Positions 1-9,929 are shown, counted from the first letter of the stretch. The stretch: 64,000 nucleotides of DNA from Herbaspirillum hiltneri N3 (GCF_001267925.1 NZ_CP011409.1:1922001-1986000); one strand, 5' to 3'. The notes: generated from the sequence alone by a model not told the origin. Made by a program: numbers and translations.

Positions 1-1
1 G

Positions 2-1747
2 CTGGATCAGATGCTGATCGCGTTGTATCGCGCCAATCCCGATGCCTTCATCGGCGACAACATCAATCGCCTGCGCGCGGGCCGCGTGCTGTCGCTGCCT
101 GATGCCGCCACTGCCGGCGCCGTCAGCAAGAGCGAAGCGCGCACCACCGTGGTGGCGCAGGCGCAGGACTTCAATGCCTACCGCAACAAGCTGGCAGGCC
201 AGGTTGCCAGCGGTCCGGCCCGCAAGGCCAACGACGCCAGGCAAAGCGGCGGCGGCAAAGTGACCGCGCGCGTGGAAGAAAAATCTTCCACCAACGAAGC
301 CCGTGACCGTCTGCAATTGTCGAAGGCCGGTGCGGGAGCGAAAGACCGCGCCGCCGCTGAAAAAGCAGCAGCTGAAGACAAGATCGCCGCAGACAAGGCG
401 ATCGCCGAAGCCAACGACCGCGTCAAGGCGCTGGAGAAAAACGTCAGCGATCTGCAGAGGCTGCTGGAAATCAAGAACAAGACGCTGGCTGAAATGAGCG
501 AGCAGCAAAAGGCTGCGGCCAAGCCGGAAGCTCCGGCTGCAGCGCCTGCTGCTGCGGAAGTGAAGCCGGAGGCCAAACCGGAAGAAAAGCCTGTCGAAGC
601 TGCACCGGCGCCGGAGCCTGCCAAGCCTGAAGCGGCGCCTGCTCCTGCCGTTGCTCCAGCCGCAGCGAAACCCAAGGTCGCCGTGGTCCCGGGTCCGGTC
701 GCGACAGCCAGTTTCTTTGATCGCATCCAGGACAATCCTTTCCTGTTGCCGGGCGCCGGCGCGCTGGTCGCCTTGCTGGCGGCGTGGGGCGTAGTGCGCG
801 TGCGCAACAACAAGAAGAAGGCTGCGGCGGCCGCAGCAAGCGATCCCGAACAGGAGGATGAGCCGGCGGAGTCGCCCAAGGAAACTCCACCGGCAGTTGA
901 AGCTGCAGCCGCAGTTGCAGCAGCTACCGCCGCTACGCCAGAAGCGGAAGAACCCGCGCCCGAACCGGCAGCCGTGGTTGAGGAACCTGCGGCGGCTCCG
1001 GTCGCTGAAGAACCCGAAGTCGAGGGCGTCGATCCGATCGAAGAAGCCGACATGTACATTTCCTTCGGCCGCGAAGAGCAGGCTGAAGACATCCTGCAAC
1101 TGGCGCTGAAATCCGATCCGAAGCGCCAGGCGATCCGCAGCAAGCTGCTGGAAATCTATGCGAAGCGGCAGGACGTCGACGCCTTCAATGACGTCGCCAA
1201 GGAATTGCACGCCGGTACCGGCGGTGTCGGTGAGGAATGGGAAAAAGCCGTCGCCCTGGGCATCGTGCTGGATCCGACCAATCCGCTGTATGGTGCCGTT
1301 GTCGAGGAGGAGATCGTCCCCGAGGAAGCACCCGCGCCGGTCGAACCAGAGCCGGACCAAAGCCTTGAATTCGACCTGGACGATTTCAAGGGGGCTGAAA
1401 TCCAGCCCGGTACGCCGCCGGCCGATATCGGCAGCAAGATCGATTTCGACCTCGAGCTCGACAGCGGCGTCAAGCCGGAGGAGGAAGCGGCGCCTAAACC
1501 GGCCGCTCCCGTACTCAACGACATCGATCTGGATTTGCCTCCGCCGGAAACACCGAAGCCGGTCGACGTGCTGGAAGACGATGAGTCCGCCTTCGCCGCC
1601 GAGATGTCGACCAAGCTCGACCTGGCTGCGGCGTATCAGGAAATCGGCGACAAGGAAGGTGCCCGCGAATTGCTCGAGGAAGTCATTCGCGGCGGCAGCG
1701 ACGCCCAGATCGAGCGCGCGCGCGACATGCTCTCCAAACTGTCCTGA
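2..1747 (+). CDS. fimV: FimV/HubP-type polar protein, C-terminal part (5' end outside window)
   Basis: The frame is open to the left edge, so this is the 3' part of a longer gene; the first residues (LDQMLIALYRANPDAF) are the conserved stretch just after the LysM region of FimV. Visible in order: an alanine/lysine-rich coiled coil (about residues 100-170), a Pro/Ala/Glu-rich linker, one membrane segment (about 240-262) followed by RVRNNKKK, an acidic cytoplasmic region with a TPR-like stretch, and the C-terminal FimV domain ending in LLEEVIRGGSDAQIERA. Family members are inner-membrane, peptidoglycan-binding organisers of the cell pole needed for type IV pilus function. truA follows, as in many Burkholderiales. 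No strong terminator is seen in the 167 bp to truA. Confidence 0.9.
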   Translation: MDQMLIALYRANPDAFIGDNINRLRAGRVLSLPDAATAGAVSKSEARTTVVAQAQDFNAYRNKLAGQVASGPARKANDARQSGGGKVTARVEEKSSTNEARDRLQLSKAGAGAKDRAAAEKAAAEDKIAADKAIAEANDRVKALEKNVSDLQRLLEIKNKTLAEMSEQQKAAAKPEAPAAAPAAAEVKPEAKPEEKPVEAAPAPEPAKPEAAPAPAVAPAAAKPKVAVVPGPVATASFFDRIQDNPFLLPGAGALVALLAAWGVVRVRNNKKKAAAAAASDPEQEDEPAESPKETPPAVEAAAAVAAATAATPEAEEPAPEPAAVVEEPAAAPVAEEPEVEGVDPIEEADMYISFGREEQAEDILQLALKSDPKRQAIRSKLLEIYAKRQDVDAFNDVAKELHAGTGGVGEEWEKAVALGIVLDPTNPLYGAVVEEEIVPEEAPAPVEPEPDQSLEFDLDDFKGAEIQPGTPPADIGSKIDFDLELDSGVKPEEEAAPKPAAPVLNDIDLDLPPPETPKPVDVLEDDESAFAAEMSTKLDLAAAYQEIGDKEGARELLEEVIRGGSDAQIERARDMLSKLS

Positions 1748-1914
1748 GCATAGCAGGCCGCATGTCCGGAGTGTGTCCGGAAGCGGAACGGGCGCCGGCA
1801 GCGGCGCCCGTTTGCATTTACCGGAACTCATTTCATCGCTTCAGCCCATCCAGGCAAGTTTGTACTCATGCCTGTTGTTGAAATGAGTTCCAGGTTGTTG
1901 AACTTGTTTTTAAA

Positions 1915-2847
1915 TTGATTGGACCGGGCAGTACGCCGCAAGGCGACTGCTTCAACTTGTTGACTGCCGTGATCGAACCATTCCTTCCCGCCGACGAAAC
2001 TCCCGCTGCAGTGCAGTCACGTACCTTGCATCGCATCGTGCTCGGCATCCAGTACGACGGCAACTCCTGGCAGGGTTGGCAGACCCAGCCCCACGGGCTG
2101 ACCGTGCAGGACAAGCTGGAAGCCGCACTCAGGAAATTCACGCTGGCCGACATCGGCACCACCTGCGCGGGTCGCACCGATTCCGGCGTGCATGCGCTGG
2201 AACAGGTGGTGCATTTCGACACTGTCATTGCGCGCGAAACAGCCTCATGGGTGCGCGGCGTGAACGCCTTCCTGCCGCCATCGATCGCCGTGCGCTGGGC
2301 CTGCGAAGTGCCGCTGGAAGAGGGCGTCGGCATCAATGCGGGGGAGCGCGAAGACGGTTTCCACGCTCGTTTCAGCGCCACAGCGCGCACCTATCACTAT
2401 GTCTTGTACAACCACCCGGTGCGCTCCCCGCTGCTGGCGGGCAAGGCCGGATGGACGTTCCGCCCGCTCGACGCCGGCCTCATGCAGCAAGGCGCGGATT
2501 ACCTGATCGGCATGCATGATTTTTCGAGTTTTCGCGCGGTTGAATGCCAGGCCAAGTCGCCGGTGCGCACGATGGAGTCGCTGCAGGTGCGCCGCCACGG
2601 CGACATGATCGTCTTCACGCTCAAGGCCAATGCCTTCCTGCATCACATGGTGCGCAATATCGTCGGTTCGCTGATTTATGTCGGCAACGGCAGGCAGCAA
2701 CCGCAGTGGATCGCCGAGGTGCTGGCGCAAAAGGACCGCGGCTGCGCCGCGCCTACTTTCATGCCGGACGGCCTGTATCTGGCCAAAGTGGACTATCCTT
2801 CGCGCTGGCAGCTTCCGCAGGAAGCCCGCGCCTGGCCCTGGCTGTAG
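1915..2847 (+). CDS. truA: tRNA pseudouridine(38-40) synthase TruA
   Basis: TruA isomerises uridines 38-40 in the anticodon arm of tRNAs. The core starts at [18 protein letters not shown] and holds the catalytic aspartate in the motif [20 protein letters not shown] near the C-terminus is also typical. The start is uncertain. The longest frame begins at TTG 1915, but homologues usually begin only a few residues before the IQYDG motif, so GTG 1969, GTG 2011 or TTG 2026 could be the true start; none has a convincing ribosome binding site. The stop codon lies inside the first copy of a 20-bp tandem duplication. Genes fimV, truA and trpF are co-directional and may be co-transcribed. Confidence 0.9.
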   Translation: MIGPGSTPQGDCFNLLTAVIEPFLPADETPAAVQSRTLHRIVLGIQYDGNSWQGWQTQPHGLTVQDKLEAALRKFTLADIGTTCAGRTDSGVHALEQVVHFDTVIARETASWVRGVNAFLPPSIAVRWACEVPLEEGVGINAGEREDGFHARFSATARTYHYVLYNHPVRSPLLAGKAGWTFRPLDAGLMQQGADYLIGMHDFSSFRAVECQAKSPVRTMESLQVRRHGDMIVFTLKANAFLHHMVRNIVGSLIYVGNGRQQPQWIAEVLAQKDRGCAAPTFMPDGLYLAKVDYPSRWQLPQEARAWPWL

Positions 2848-2882
2848 CCAGGGCGGTCCAATTGTAGCCAGCGTGGTCCAAT
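2843..2882 (+). repeat. 20-bp tandem duplication at the truA stop codon
   Basis: Two adjacent 20-bp copies (2843-2862 and 2863-2882) share the frame tgtagccag...ggtccaat and differ at two positions. The first copy contains the TAG stop of truA and the second carries a spare TAG. This looks like a local slippage duplication with no effect on the protein end. Confidence 0.8.
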
Positions 2883-2932
2883 CGGTTAGACTGGCGTCTT
2901 GCCGCTTTTATCTCCCGCCCCATATATCCATC

Positions 2933-3592
2933 ATGTCCAGGACCAGAATCAAGATTTGCGGTTTGACCCGCGCTGAAGACGTTGCTGCCGCCGTTGCGGC
3001 CGGCGCCGATGCGATCGGCTTCGTGTTTTACGCCAAGAGCCCGCGCTACGTCACGGCCGATGCCGCTGCGCAACTGATCCTGGCGGCGCCGCCGTTCGTC
3101 TCGACCGTGGGCCTGTTCGTCAACGCCGGCGTGGAGGAGGTCGCGGCCGTCCTGCAGCAGGCGCCGTTGTCGCTGTTGCAATTCCATGGCGACGAAACGC
3201 CGGAACAGTGCGCCGCCATTGCCGCCGCGGTAAAACGGCCTTTCATTCGCGCCGCGCGCATCGGAAGCTCGACCACGCCTGCGGATTTGATAAAATACGA
3301 GCAGGATTATCGTTCCGCCAGTCCCTATTTCACGGGACTCTTGCTCGACACCCTGGTCGAGCAATACGGCGGCAGCGGAAAGGTTTTCGATTGGTCTCTC
3401 ATTCCAGAAGAACTCGCGCCTCGGGTCGTTTTAAGTGGTGGCTTGAGCGTACAAAACGCGACTGACGCGGTGCAGCGCGTGCGCCCGCACGCCGTCGACA
3501 TCAGCAGCGGTGTCGAACAAGCCAAAGGCATCAAGGATGCCGCCAAGATCGCCGCCTTCATCAGCGCGGTACGCCAGGCGGACAACATCTGA
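2933..3592 (+). CDS. trpF: Phosphoribosylanthranilate isomerase
   Basis: TrpF converts N-(5'-phosphoribosyl)anthranilate to CdRP, the third step from chorismate to tryptophan. The 219-residue protein starts MSRTRIKICGLTRAED, carrying the catalytic cysteine of the KICG motif; the general-acid aspartate is in LLLDTLVEQYGGSG, and the phosphate-binding end is VLSGGL and VDISSGVE. ATG 2933 is chosen because the conserved RIKICGL segment starts five residues later; the frame is open further upstream into truA but without similarity. trpB follows after 42 bp and then trpA, so this is the trpFBA block, with the other trp genes elsewhere, as usual in betaproteobacteria. Confidence 0.95.
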   Translation: MSRTRIKICGLTRAEDVAAAVAAGADAIGFVFYAKSPRYVTADAAAQLILAAPPFVSTVGLFVNAGVEEVAAVLQQAPLSLLQFHGDETPEQCAAIAAAVKRPFIRAARIGSSTTPADLIKYEQDYRSASPYFTGLLLDTLVEQYGGSGKVFDWSLIPEELAPRVVLSGGLSVQNATDAVQRVRPHAVDISSGVEQAKGIKDAAKIAAFISAVRQADNI

Positions 3593-3634
3593 GCGAGTGC
3601 CGTCTTACCTGGACCGAACAGCAGAGGAATTGCA

Positions 3635-4894
3635 ATGAAAGAATTGAATCCGCTCGGGAGTTTTTCCGAGCGCCAGCCCATCGCCGCCGCAGCCTTGCAC
3701 CAGACTGCGCCCTACAACCTGCCTGACGCGCGCGGCCATTTCGGCCAGTACGGCGGCAGCTTCGTGTCGGAAACCCTGACGCACGCGCTGAACGAATTGC
3801 GCGATGCCTATGCGCACTACCAGCACGACGAACAGTTCCTGGCCGAATTCCACTCCGAACTGAAACATTTCGTCGGTCGCCCAAGCCCGGTCTACCACGC
3901 CCGGCGCTGGTCCGAACTGGCCGGCGGCGCGCAGATCTACTTCAAGCGCGAAGACCTCAACCACACCGGTGCGCACAAGATCAACAACGTCATCGGCCAG
4001 GCTTTGCTGGCCAAACGCATGGGCAAGAAGCGCATCATCGCCGAAACCGGCGCCGGCCAGCACGGCGTGGCGACCGCGACCATCTGCGCACGCTTCGGCA
4101 TGGAATGCATCGTCTACATGGGCAGCGAAGACGTCAAGCGCCAGTTGCAGAACGTCTACCGCATGAACCTGCTGGGCGCGACAGTGGTGCCGGTCGAATC
4201 CGGTTCCAAGACGCTCAAGGACGCACTTAACGAAGCCATGCGCGACTGGGTCACCAACGTCGAAAGCACGTTCTACATCATCGGCACCGTGGCCGGCCCG
4301 CATCCGTATCCGATGATGGTGCGCGACTTCCAGTCGGTGATCGGCAACGAATGCATCGTGCAGATGCCCGAGATCGCCAGCCGCCAGCCGGACTATGTCG
4401 TCGCGGCAGTGGGCGGCGGCTCCAACGCCATGGGGATTTTCTATCCCTACATCGATTACCCGGACGTGAAACTGGTCGGCGTCGAAGCCGCCGGCGACGG
4501 TCTCGACAGCGGCCGCCATTCGGCTTCGCTGACGCTGGGTTCGCCCGGCGTGCTGCATGGCAACCGCACTTACCTGCTGCAGGATGAAAACGGCCAGATC
4601 ATGGAGACCCATTCGGTCTCCGCCGGTCTCGATTACCCTGGCGTCGGCCCGGAACACGCGTGGTTGAAGGATAGCGGCCGCGCCAGCTACGAATGCATTA
4701 CCGACGAAGAAGCATTGGCGGCATTCAATACCTGCTGCCGTATCGAGGGCATCATTCCGGCGCTGGAATCGAGCCATGCGCTGGCCTACGCAGCCAAGCT
4801 GGCCGCGACCTTGCCGAAAGACAAGATCGTGCTGGTGAATCTGTCCGGCCGCGGCGACAAGGACATGCATACGGTCCAGCAGCGGCAAGGGTAA
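3635..4894 (+). CDS. trpB: Tryptophan synthase beta chain
   Basis: The PLP-dependent beta subunit condenses indole with serine. The 419-residue protein has the normal length and contains the PLP lysine in [10 protein letters not shown], the substrate loop [10 protein letters not shown] and the glycine-rich phosphate-binding loop GGGSNAMG. An AGAGGA-type ribosome binding site lies 7-8 bases before ATG 3635. It works as an alpha2beta2 complex with TrpA, whose gene follows 119 bp downstream. That gap is unusually long for a trpB-trpA pair and contains a strong hairpin. Confidence 0.97.
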   Translation: MKELNPLGSFSERQPIAAAALHQTAPYNLPDARGHFGQYGGSFVSETLTHALNELRDAYAHYQHDEQFLAEFHSELKHFVGRPSPVYHARRWSELAGGAQIYFKREDLNHTGAHKINNVIGQALLAKRMGKKRIIAETGAGQHGVATATICARFGMECIVYMGSEDVKRQLQNVYRMNLLGATVVPVESGSKTLKDALNEAMRDWVTNVESTFYIIGTVAGPHPYPMMVRDFQSVIGNECIVQMPEIASRQPDYVVAAVGGGSNAMGIFYPYIDYPDVKLVGVEAAGDGLDSGRHSASLTLGSPGVLHGNRTYLLQDENGQIMETHSVSAGLDYPGVGPEHAWLKDSGRASYECITDEEALAAFNTCCRIEGIIPALESSHALAYAAKLAATLPKDKIVLVNLSGRGDKDMHTVQQRQG

Positions 4895-4927
4895 GCAGGC
4901 TTAGCAAGCAAACGGCGCCAGCCGGCA

Positions 4928-4960
4928 TGCGAGCGGCGGACTTGAAATCCGCCGCTCGCG
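4928..4960 (+). promoter_or_regulatory. Intercistronic hairpin between trpB and trpA
   Basis: GCGAGCGGCGGA (4929-4940) pairs perfectly with TCCGCCGCTCGC (4948-4959) around the 7-nt loop cttgaaa. There is no U-run, so it is not a classical terminator. A stem this strong between the genes of a 1:1 complex may stabilise the upstream message or tune trpA expression; that role is inference. Confidence 0.6.
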
Positions 4961-5013
4961 GCAACGAAAACAAAACCGCGCTGGCCGATCGACGAACAAC
5001 ATATTCCAATACC

Positions 5014-5811
5014 ATGTCCCGTATCCAATCCACTTTCTCCGCGCTGGCGGCCGCCAACAAGAAGGCGCTGGTCACCTTTATCACCGCCGGCGATCCGGCG
5101 CCGGATCTAACCGTGCCGCTGTTGCACGCGCTGGTCGCCGGCGGCGTCGACATTCTTGAACTCGGGGTGCCGTTTTCCGATCCTATGGCGGAGGGGCCGG
5201 TCATTCAGCGCGCCTGTGAGCGCGCCCTGAAATTCAACGTCAGCACGCGCGACGTGCTGGGTTATGTTCGCGAGTTTCGCCAGACCAACACCACCACGCC
5301 GGTGGTGCTGATGGGTTACGCCAATCCGATCGAGCGCTTCGGGGTGGATGCCTTCATTGCCGCCGCGAAAGAAGCGGGCGTGGACGGCACCATCGTGGTG
5401 GACTATCCGCCCGAAGAGTGCGAAGAATTTTCGCAAAAGATGCAGGCACAGGGCCTCGATCCCATCTTCCTGCTGGCGCCGACTTCGACGGAGGAGCGCA
5501 TCATGCAGGTGGCCAAGGTCAGCAGCGGTTTCTGCTACTACGTCTCGCTCAAGGGCGTGACAGGCGCTGCCAACATCGACATCGTCGAAGTGGCGGCGCG
5601 TATTGCGGCCATCCGCAAGCACGTCAAACTGCCGATCGGCGTCGGCTTCGGCATTCGCGACGGCGCCACGGCCAAGGCGGTGAGCGAAGTGGCGGATGCG
5701 GTCGTCATCGGCAGCCGCATCATCCAGGAACTGGAAAACACGCCGCGCGAGCGCGCAGTCGAAGCGGTGCAAGCCTTCGTGGCGGACATCCGCAAAGCGC
5801 TGGACGCCTGA
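5014..5811 (+). CDS. trpA: Tryptophan synthase alpha chain
   Basis: TrpA cleaves indole-3-glycerol phosphate to indole and glyceraldehyde 3-phosphate. The 265-residue TIM barrel starts [19 protein letters not shown]. It shows the catalytic glutamate in [15 protein letters not shown], the second catalytic aspartate region in [11 protein letters not shown], and the phosphate loop [15 protein letters not shown] 5014 is chosen because the family N-terminus starts there, although the frame is open much further upstream inside trpB. accD follows 137 bp downstream, a common betaproteobacterial arrangement. Confidence 0.96.
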   Translation: MSRIQSTFSALAAANKKALVTFITAGDPAPDLTVPLLHALVAGGVDILELGVPFSDPMAEGPVIQRACERALKFNVSTRDVLGYVREFRQTNTTTPVVLMGYANPIERFGVDAFIAAAKEAGVDGTIVVDYPPEECEEFSQKMQAQGLDPIFLLAPTSTEERIMQVAKVSSGFCYYVSLKGVTGAANIDIVEVAARIAAIRKHVKLPIGVGFGIRDGATAKAVSEVADAVVIGSRIIQELENTPRERAVEAVQAFVADIRKALDA

Positions 5812-5912
5812 TCCGGCGCGGCCGGCAGGGCAGGTTGCCGTGCTTTGCCGCGATTGAAAAACTTGTAAAAAAGCAAACAAAACACGATCCACGGCTGTGC
5901 GCGTTGGCCTCT

Positions 5913-5920
5913 GGTACAAT
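5913..5920 (+). promoter_or_regulatory. Possible extended -10 element for accD
   Basis: TGGTACAAT (ending at 5920) resembles an extended -10 box about 30 bp before the accD start. No good -35 hexamer is visible at the right spacing. It would let accD be transcribed independently of the trp genes. Confidence 0.4.
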
Positions 5921-5948
5921 GCGCCACCGGAAATTAAATGAGGTTTCT

Positions 5949-6821
5949 ATGAGCTGGCTAGAGAAATTACTCCCGCCTCAAATTCAACGTAGCGATTCCG
6001 CAAGCCGGAAGTCGATACCCGAAGGTTTATGGGTCAAGTGCCCCTCCTGCGAAGCGGTACTCTATCGTACCGATCTGGAATCCAATCTCCACGTTTGCCC
6101 CAAGTGCAGCCATCACATGCGCATCCGCGCCCGTGCGCGCCTGGATTCCTTGCTCGACGAAGGCGGCCGTTATGAAATCGGCCAGGAAACCTTGCCGGTC
6201 GACACGCTGAAATTCAAAGATAGTAAGAAATACCCAGACCGTCTGAAAGACGCGCTGGAATCCACCGGCGAAACCGATGCCATGATCGTCATGGGCGGCG
6301 CCATCATGACCTTGCCGGTCGTGGTTGCCTGCTTTGAATTCGAATTCATGGGCGGTTCCATGGGCTCCGTGGTCGGTGAACGTTTCACCCGCGGCGCGCA
6401 AATGGCGCTGGAGCAAAAAGTGCCGTTCATCTGCATTACCGCCACCGGCGGCGCACGCATGCAGGAAGGCCTGCTGTCATTGATGCAAATGGCCAAGACC
6501 ACTTCCATGCTGACCAAGTTGTCGGAAAAGAAGCTGCCGTTCATCAGCGTGCTCACCGATCCGACCATGGGCGGCGTGTCGGCGTCGTTCGCCTTCATGG
6601 GCGACGTCGTGATGGCTGAACCGAAAGCCCTGATCGGCTTTGCCGGTCCGCGCGTGATCGAGAACACCGTGCGCGAAAAATTGCCTGAAGGCTTCCAGCG
6701 TTCCGAGTTCCTCGTGACCAAGGGCGCCATCGACATGATCGTCGATCGCCGCAAGATGCGCGAAGAAATCGCCCGCCTGCTGGCATTGCTGCAAAATCAG
6801 GCGGCCGAAACCGTTTCCTGA
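5949..6821 (+). CDS. accD: Acetyl-CoA carboxylase carboxyltransferase subunit beta
   Basis: AccD with AccA transfers the carboxyl group from biotin to acetyl-CoA, making malonyl-CoA for fatty acid synthesis. The 290-residue protein begins [13 protein letters not shown], followed by the zinc ribbon CPSC...CPKC at about residues 36-58. The crotonase-like fold follows, with [10 protein letters not shown] and the oxyanion segment [16 protein letters not shown] site at 5941-5944 precedes ATG 5949. The frame is open upstream, but without similarity. A strong terminator follows the gene. Confidence 0.97.
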   Translation: MSWLEKLLPPQIQRSDSASRKSIPEGLWVKCPSCEAVLYRTDLESNLHVCPKCSHHMRIRARARLDSLLDEGGRYEIGQETLPVDTLKFKDSKKYPDRLKDALESTGETDAMIVMGGAIMTLPVVVACFEFEFMGGSMGSVVGERFTRGAQMALEQKVPFICITATGGARMQEGLLSLMQMAKTTSMLTKLSEKKLPFISVLTDPTMGGVSASFAFMGDVVMAEPKALIGFAGPRVIENTVREKLPEGFQRSEFLVTKGAIDMIVDRRKMREEIARLLALLQNQAAETVS

Positions 6822-6840
6822 TCGCGATGCTGCGGACAGA

Positions 6841-6878
6841 CCCGAACTTGCCGTCATCCAGCGCAAGTTCGGGTTTTT
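6841..6878 (+). terminator. Rho-independent terminator after accD
   Basis: An 11-bp perfect stem, cccgaacttgc (6841-6851) with gcaagttcggg (6863-6873), is followed by five Ts. It ends the transcript before folC. Confidence 0.9.
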
Positions 6879-6956
6879 GCTTTTAAGTCGATCATCGCGC
6901 CCGTCGGCGACGCAGATTCAGTTCAGGTTCATCTCAGATATACCGCAGGCTCATTC

Positions 6957-8264
6957 ATGCAAGCGCAAGCAAAACCTTCCACCCTGGCCGAATGGCTGAC
7001 CCTCCTGGAAACCCGTCACTCCAAGTCCATCGACATGGGCCTCGAGCGCGTCGGCAAGGTCAGGGAACAGCTCGACATCCGTTTCGATTGTCCCGTCATC
7101 ACCGTGGCCGGGACCAACGGCAAGGGATCCACCTGCGCCATGCTGGAATCGATTCTGATACGCGCCGGTTATCGCGTGGGCTTGTACATCAAGCCGCATT
7201 TCCTGCATTTCAACGAGCGCGCCCGCGTCGAAGGCATACCGGCGTCCGATGCGGCGCTGATCGCGGCTTTCGAGGCGGTCGAGGAAAAGCGCGGCGACAT
7301 TTCGCTGACCTATTTCGAATTCACCACGCTGGCAATCATGAAGCTGCTGGCCGATGCAAAGATGGACGTCGTTATTCTTGAAGTGGGCCTGGGCGGACGT
7401 CTGGATGCGGTCAATGTGATCGATTCCGATGTCGGCATCGTCACCAGCATCGACATCGATCACACGGAATATCTCGGCACCACGCGCGAAGAAATCGGCT
7501 TCGAAAAGGCCGGCATTTACCGCGCCGGGAAGACCGCCATCTGCGGCGATCCGATGCCGCCGAAGTCGCTGATCAGGCATGCCGAATCAATCGGCGCCGA
7601 TTTGTGGCTGATGGGGCGCGATTTCAATTACCAGGGCGACAAGCAGCAATGGGCCTACGGCGGCCGTGCGCAACGCCGCAATTCGCTGGCTTATCCGAGC
7701 CTGCGCGGCGCCAACCAGCTGTTGAATGCTTCCGCCGCGCTGGCAGCGCTGGAAGCCTTGCGCGATCGCCTCCCCATCGGCGCCCAGGAAGTGCGCACCG
7801 GGCTGGCCACGGTCGAGCTGCCGGGCCGTTTCCAGGTCTTGCCGGGACAACCGCTGGTGATCCTCGACGTCGCCCACAATCCGCACGCCGCCGCCACGCT
7901 GGCGCAAAACCTCGACAACATGGGCTTCCATCCCTACACCTATGCGGTGTTCGGTTCGATGCTCGACAAGGACATCGAAGGCGTGATCAATCACCTCAAG
8001 GGCAAGATCGACCATTGGTGCGTCACCGGCCTGCCGCTGCCGCGCGCTGCGACGGCGCAGCAATTGAAGGACAAATTGCTGGAAGCGGGCGTCGAGCCGG
8101 AATTCAAGCCGGACGCGGCCTGCACCATAGAAACCTTCGATACGCCGGCCGCTGCATTCGCAAATGCGCAAAGCCGGGCTACCGAGAATGATAGAATTGT
8201 GGTTTTCGGATCCTTCCTGACCGTAGGCGGCGTCATGGAAGCGCGCAAGCCGGAATTGCATTGA
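6957..8264 (+). CDS. folC: Bifunctional folylpolyglutamate synthase / dihydrofolate synthase
   Basis: FolC adds glutamate to dihydropteroate and then to folates. The 435-residue Mur-ligase-type protein has the P-loop VAGTNGKGSTCAM, the folate-site region KPHFLHFNERARV, the metal/ATP region VGLGGRLDAVN and the C-terminal ligase-domain motif LDVAHNPHAA. Length and motif order are normal. It starts a block folC-SPOR protein-cvpA-purF that is conserved in many proteobacteria. Confidence 0.95.
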   Translation: MQAQAKPSTLAEWLTLLETRHSKSIDMGLERVGKVREQLDIRFDCPVITVAGTNGKGSTCAMLESILIRAGYRVGLYIKPHFLHFNERARVEGIPASDAALIAAFEAVEEKRGDISLTYFEFTTLAIMKLLADAKMDVVILEVGLGGRLDAVNVIDSDVGIVTSIDIDHTEYLGTTREEIGFEKAGIYRAGKTAICGDPMPPKSLIRHAESIGADLWLMGRDFNYQGDKQQWAYGGRAQRRNSLAYPSLRGANQLLNASAALAALEALRDRLPIGAQEVRTGLATVELPGRFQVLPGQPLVILDVAHNPHAAATLAQNLDNMGFHPYTYAVFGSMLDKDIEGVINHLKGKIDHWCVTGLPLPRAATAQQLKDKLLEAGVEPEFKPDAACTIETFDTPAAAFANAQSRATENDRIVVFGSFLTVGGVMEARKPELH

Positions 8265-8362
8265 ACTATCGCACCGGGTTCGCACCGTTTACGCTGCATT
8301 TGCAGCGATCTGCGGCATTTGTTGCACACACGTATTTTTCAGACTACCTAACTTAGATCAGC

Positions 8363-9373
8363 ATGGGCTTGTTCTCGTTTTTTCGTAAAAACAAGCAGGA
8401 ATCTGCTTCCGGCCAGGGCGAATTCCTCTCCCGTTCGGCAGGTGATCCGGCGGCGCAAAACAGCCGCGGCGGTCGCAGCGCCGGGAACGCACGCAAGTCC
8501 AGCAAGGCCGGCAAGGATGAATCCGTCGATCCGGTCCTGCCCGAGAAAAAACGCGCACGCCGCCGCCTGATCGGCGCCGTGGCATTGGTGTTGGCGGTAG
8601 TGATCGTGTTGCCGATGATCCTCGATTCGGAGCCGCGTCCGCTGGCCGACGATATTGCCATCCAGATACCTTCCAAAGACGGCAAGGACGCCGCCAAGGA
8701 TAAGGATGCGGCGCCGGCTGTCGACAAGCCCAAGGCCGCCGCCGAGCCCAAGGAAGAATTCGTCGATCCGGCCACCATGAACGCCGGCGTCGAAAAACCC
8801 GCCATTGCGCCTGGCGCGCCGGCGATGCCGTCCGGTCCGGCCAACGCCCCGCTGGCGCAAGCGGCCAAACCGGCGCCGGCGACCCCGGCCGTGGCGGAGA
8901 AACCTGCCGAAAAGCCGGTTGCCAAGCCCGAAGTTAAGGCTGAGTCTAAAGCTGAGTCTAAAGCCGACGTTAAAGACAGCAAGACCGCCGACAAACCGGC
9001 CGAACACAAAGACGATCACAAGAAGGACGTGAAGGAAGCCGCCAAGCCAAAGGCTGCGGACAAGCCCGACGACGCGGCGCGCGCGCTGGCGATCCTGGAA
9101 GGCAAGCCCGCCGCGGCCGACAAGAAACCGGCGCCGGCTGCAGGCGGCAAGTTCGTGATCCAGGTGGCGGCGTTGGCGACGCAGGAAAAAATCGATGAAT
9201 TGCGCGGCAAGCTCAACGGCGCAGGCATCAAGTCGTACACGCAAAAAGTGGCGACGCAATCGGGCGACCGCACGCGCATTCGCGTCGGCCCGTTCGCCAG
9301 CCGCGACGAAGCCGACAAGATGCGCGCCAAGATCAACAAGCTTGGCCTGAACGCGACGGTCGTGCCGGCTTGA
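8363..9373 (+). CDS. dedD: SPOR-domain membrane protein (DedD-like)
   Basis: The 336-residue protein has a short basic cytoplasmic N-terminus, one membrane segment at about residues 70-90 (preceded by RRR), a long Lys/Ala/Pro-rich linker, and a C-terminal SPOR domain (about 258-336, GKFVIQVAALATQEKIDEL to the end). SPOR domains bind glycan strands lacking stem peptides at the division septum, so a cell-division role is expected. The linker DNA contains short repeats coding for KAESKAESKA. Its position between folC and cvpA is the standard place for dedD. Confidence 0.88.
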   Translation: MGLFSFFRKNKQESASGQGEFLSRSAGDPAAQNSRGGRSAGNARKSSKAGKDESVDPVLPEKKRARRRLIGAVALVLAVVIVLPMILDSEPRPLADDIAIQIPSKDGKDAAKDKDAAPAVDKPKAAAEPKEEFVDPATMNAGVEKPAIAPGAPAMPSGPANAPLAQAAKPAPATPAVAEKPAEKPVAKPEVKAESKAESKADVKDSKTADKPAEHKDDHKKDVKEAAKPKAADKPDDAARALAILEGKPAAADKKPAPAAGGKFVIQVAALATQEKIDELRGKLNGAGIKSYTQKVATQSGDRTRIRVGPFASRDEADKMRAKINKLGLNATVVPA

Positions 9374-9408
9374 ATTTGATGGTACCCGGTCGCATATTGC
9401 TGATGTTG

Positions 9409-9438
9409 CCTGTGCCTGTGCCCGTGCCCGTGTTGCCG
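9409..9438 (+). repeat. Hexamer repeats just before cvpA
   Basis: Hexamers cctgtg, cctgtg, cccgtg, cccgtg (9409-9432) run in tandem directly before the GTG start of cvpA, where a ribosome binding site would be expected. The array could change length by slippage; any effect on translation is speculation. Confidence 0.6.
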
Positions 9439-9440
9439 TC

Positions 9441-9929
9441 GTGACGATCTTCGATTACCTGGTCTTGCTGGTGCTGGCCTGTTCGGTCGTTATCAGCATG
9501 TTGCGCGGACTGGTGCGCGAAGTGTTGTCGCTGGCCAGCTGGATAATTGCATTAGTCGTCGCCAACGCCTATGGTGAAGCATTGGCGCAGATGCTGCCCG
9601 ACGTGATTCCCGGCGAGTCGACGCGACTGATCGTGGGATTCATCGTCTTGTTCATCGGTACACGCCTGTTGATGGGGCTGGTGACCAGGGCGATGGCGGA
9701 AGTGGTCAAGGCGAGCGGCCTGTCGCTGATCGATCGCAGTCTGGGCGCGGTATTCGGCATGGCGCGCGGCGCGGTGATCGTGCTGGCGGTGGTGTTGTTA
9801 TGCGGTACGACCTCGATTCCGCAGCAGCCGTTCTGGAAAGAGGCGCGTTTCAGTGCGCTGGCGGAAGCCGCTGCGGAGACCGCCAAACCCTATTTGCCGG
9901 GGCAGTTCGCTCAGCACGTCCATTTTTGA
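9441..9929 (+). CDS. cvpA: CvpA family membrane protein
   Basis: The 162-residue protein has four hydrophobic segments, starting TIFDYLVLLVLACSVVISM, and the family pattern GLVREVLSLASWI. CvpA is needed for colicin V production and some stress tolerance in E. coli; its biochemical role is unclear. The chosen GTG 9441 gives the family N-terminus (TIFDY). It lacks a clear ribosome binding site. The gene lies directly upstream of purF, the conserved arrangement. Confidence 0.9.
   Translation: MTIFDYLVLLVLACSVVISMLRGLVREVLSLASWIIALVVANAYGEALAQMLPDVIPGESTRLIVGFIVLFIGTRLLMGLVTRAMAEVVKASGLSLIDRSLGAVFGMARGAVIVLAVVLLCGTTSIPQQPFWKEARFSALAEAAAETAKPYLPGQFAQHVHF

Noticed and set aside
3605..4888. Antisense open frame over trpB
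   Set aside because: Shadow of a highly conserved gene; no independent signals.
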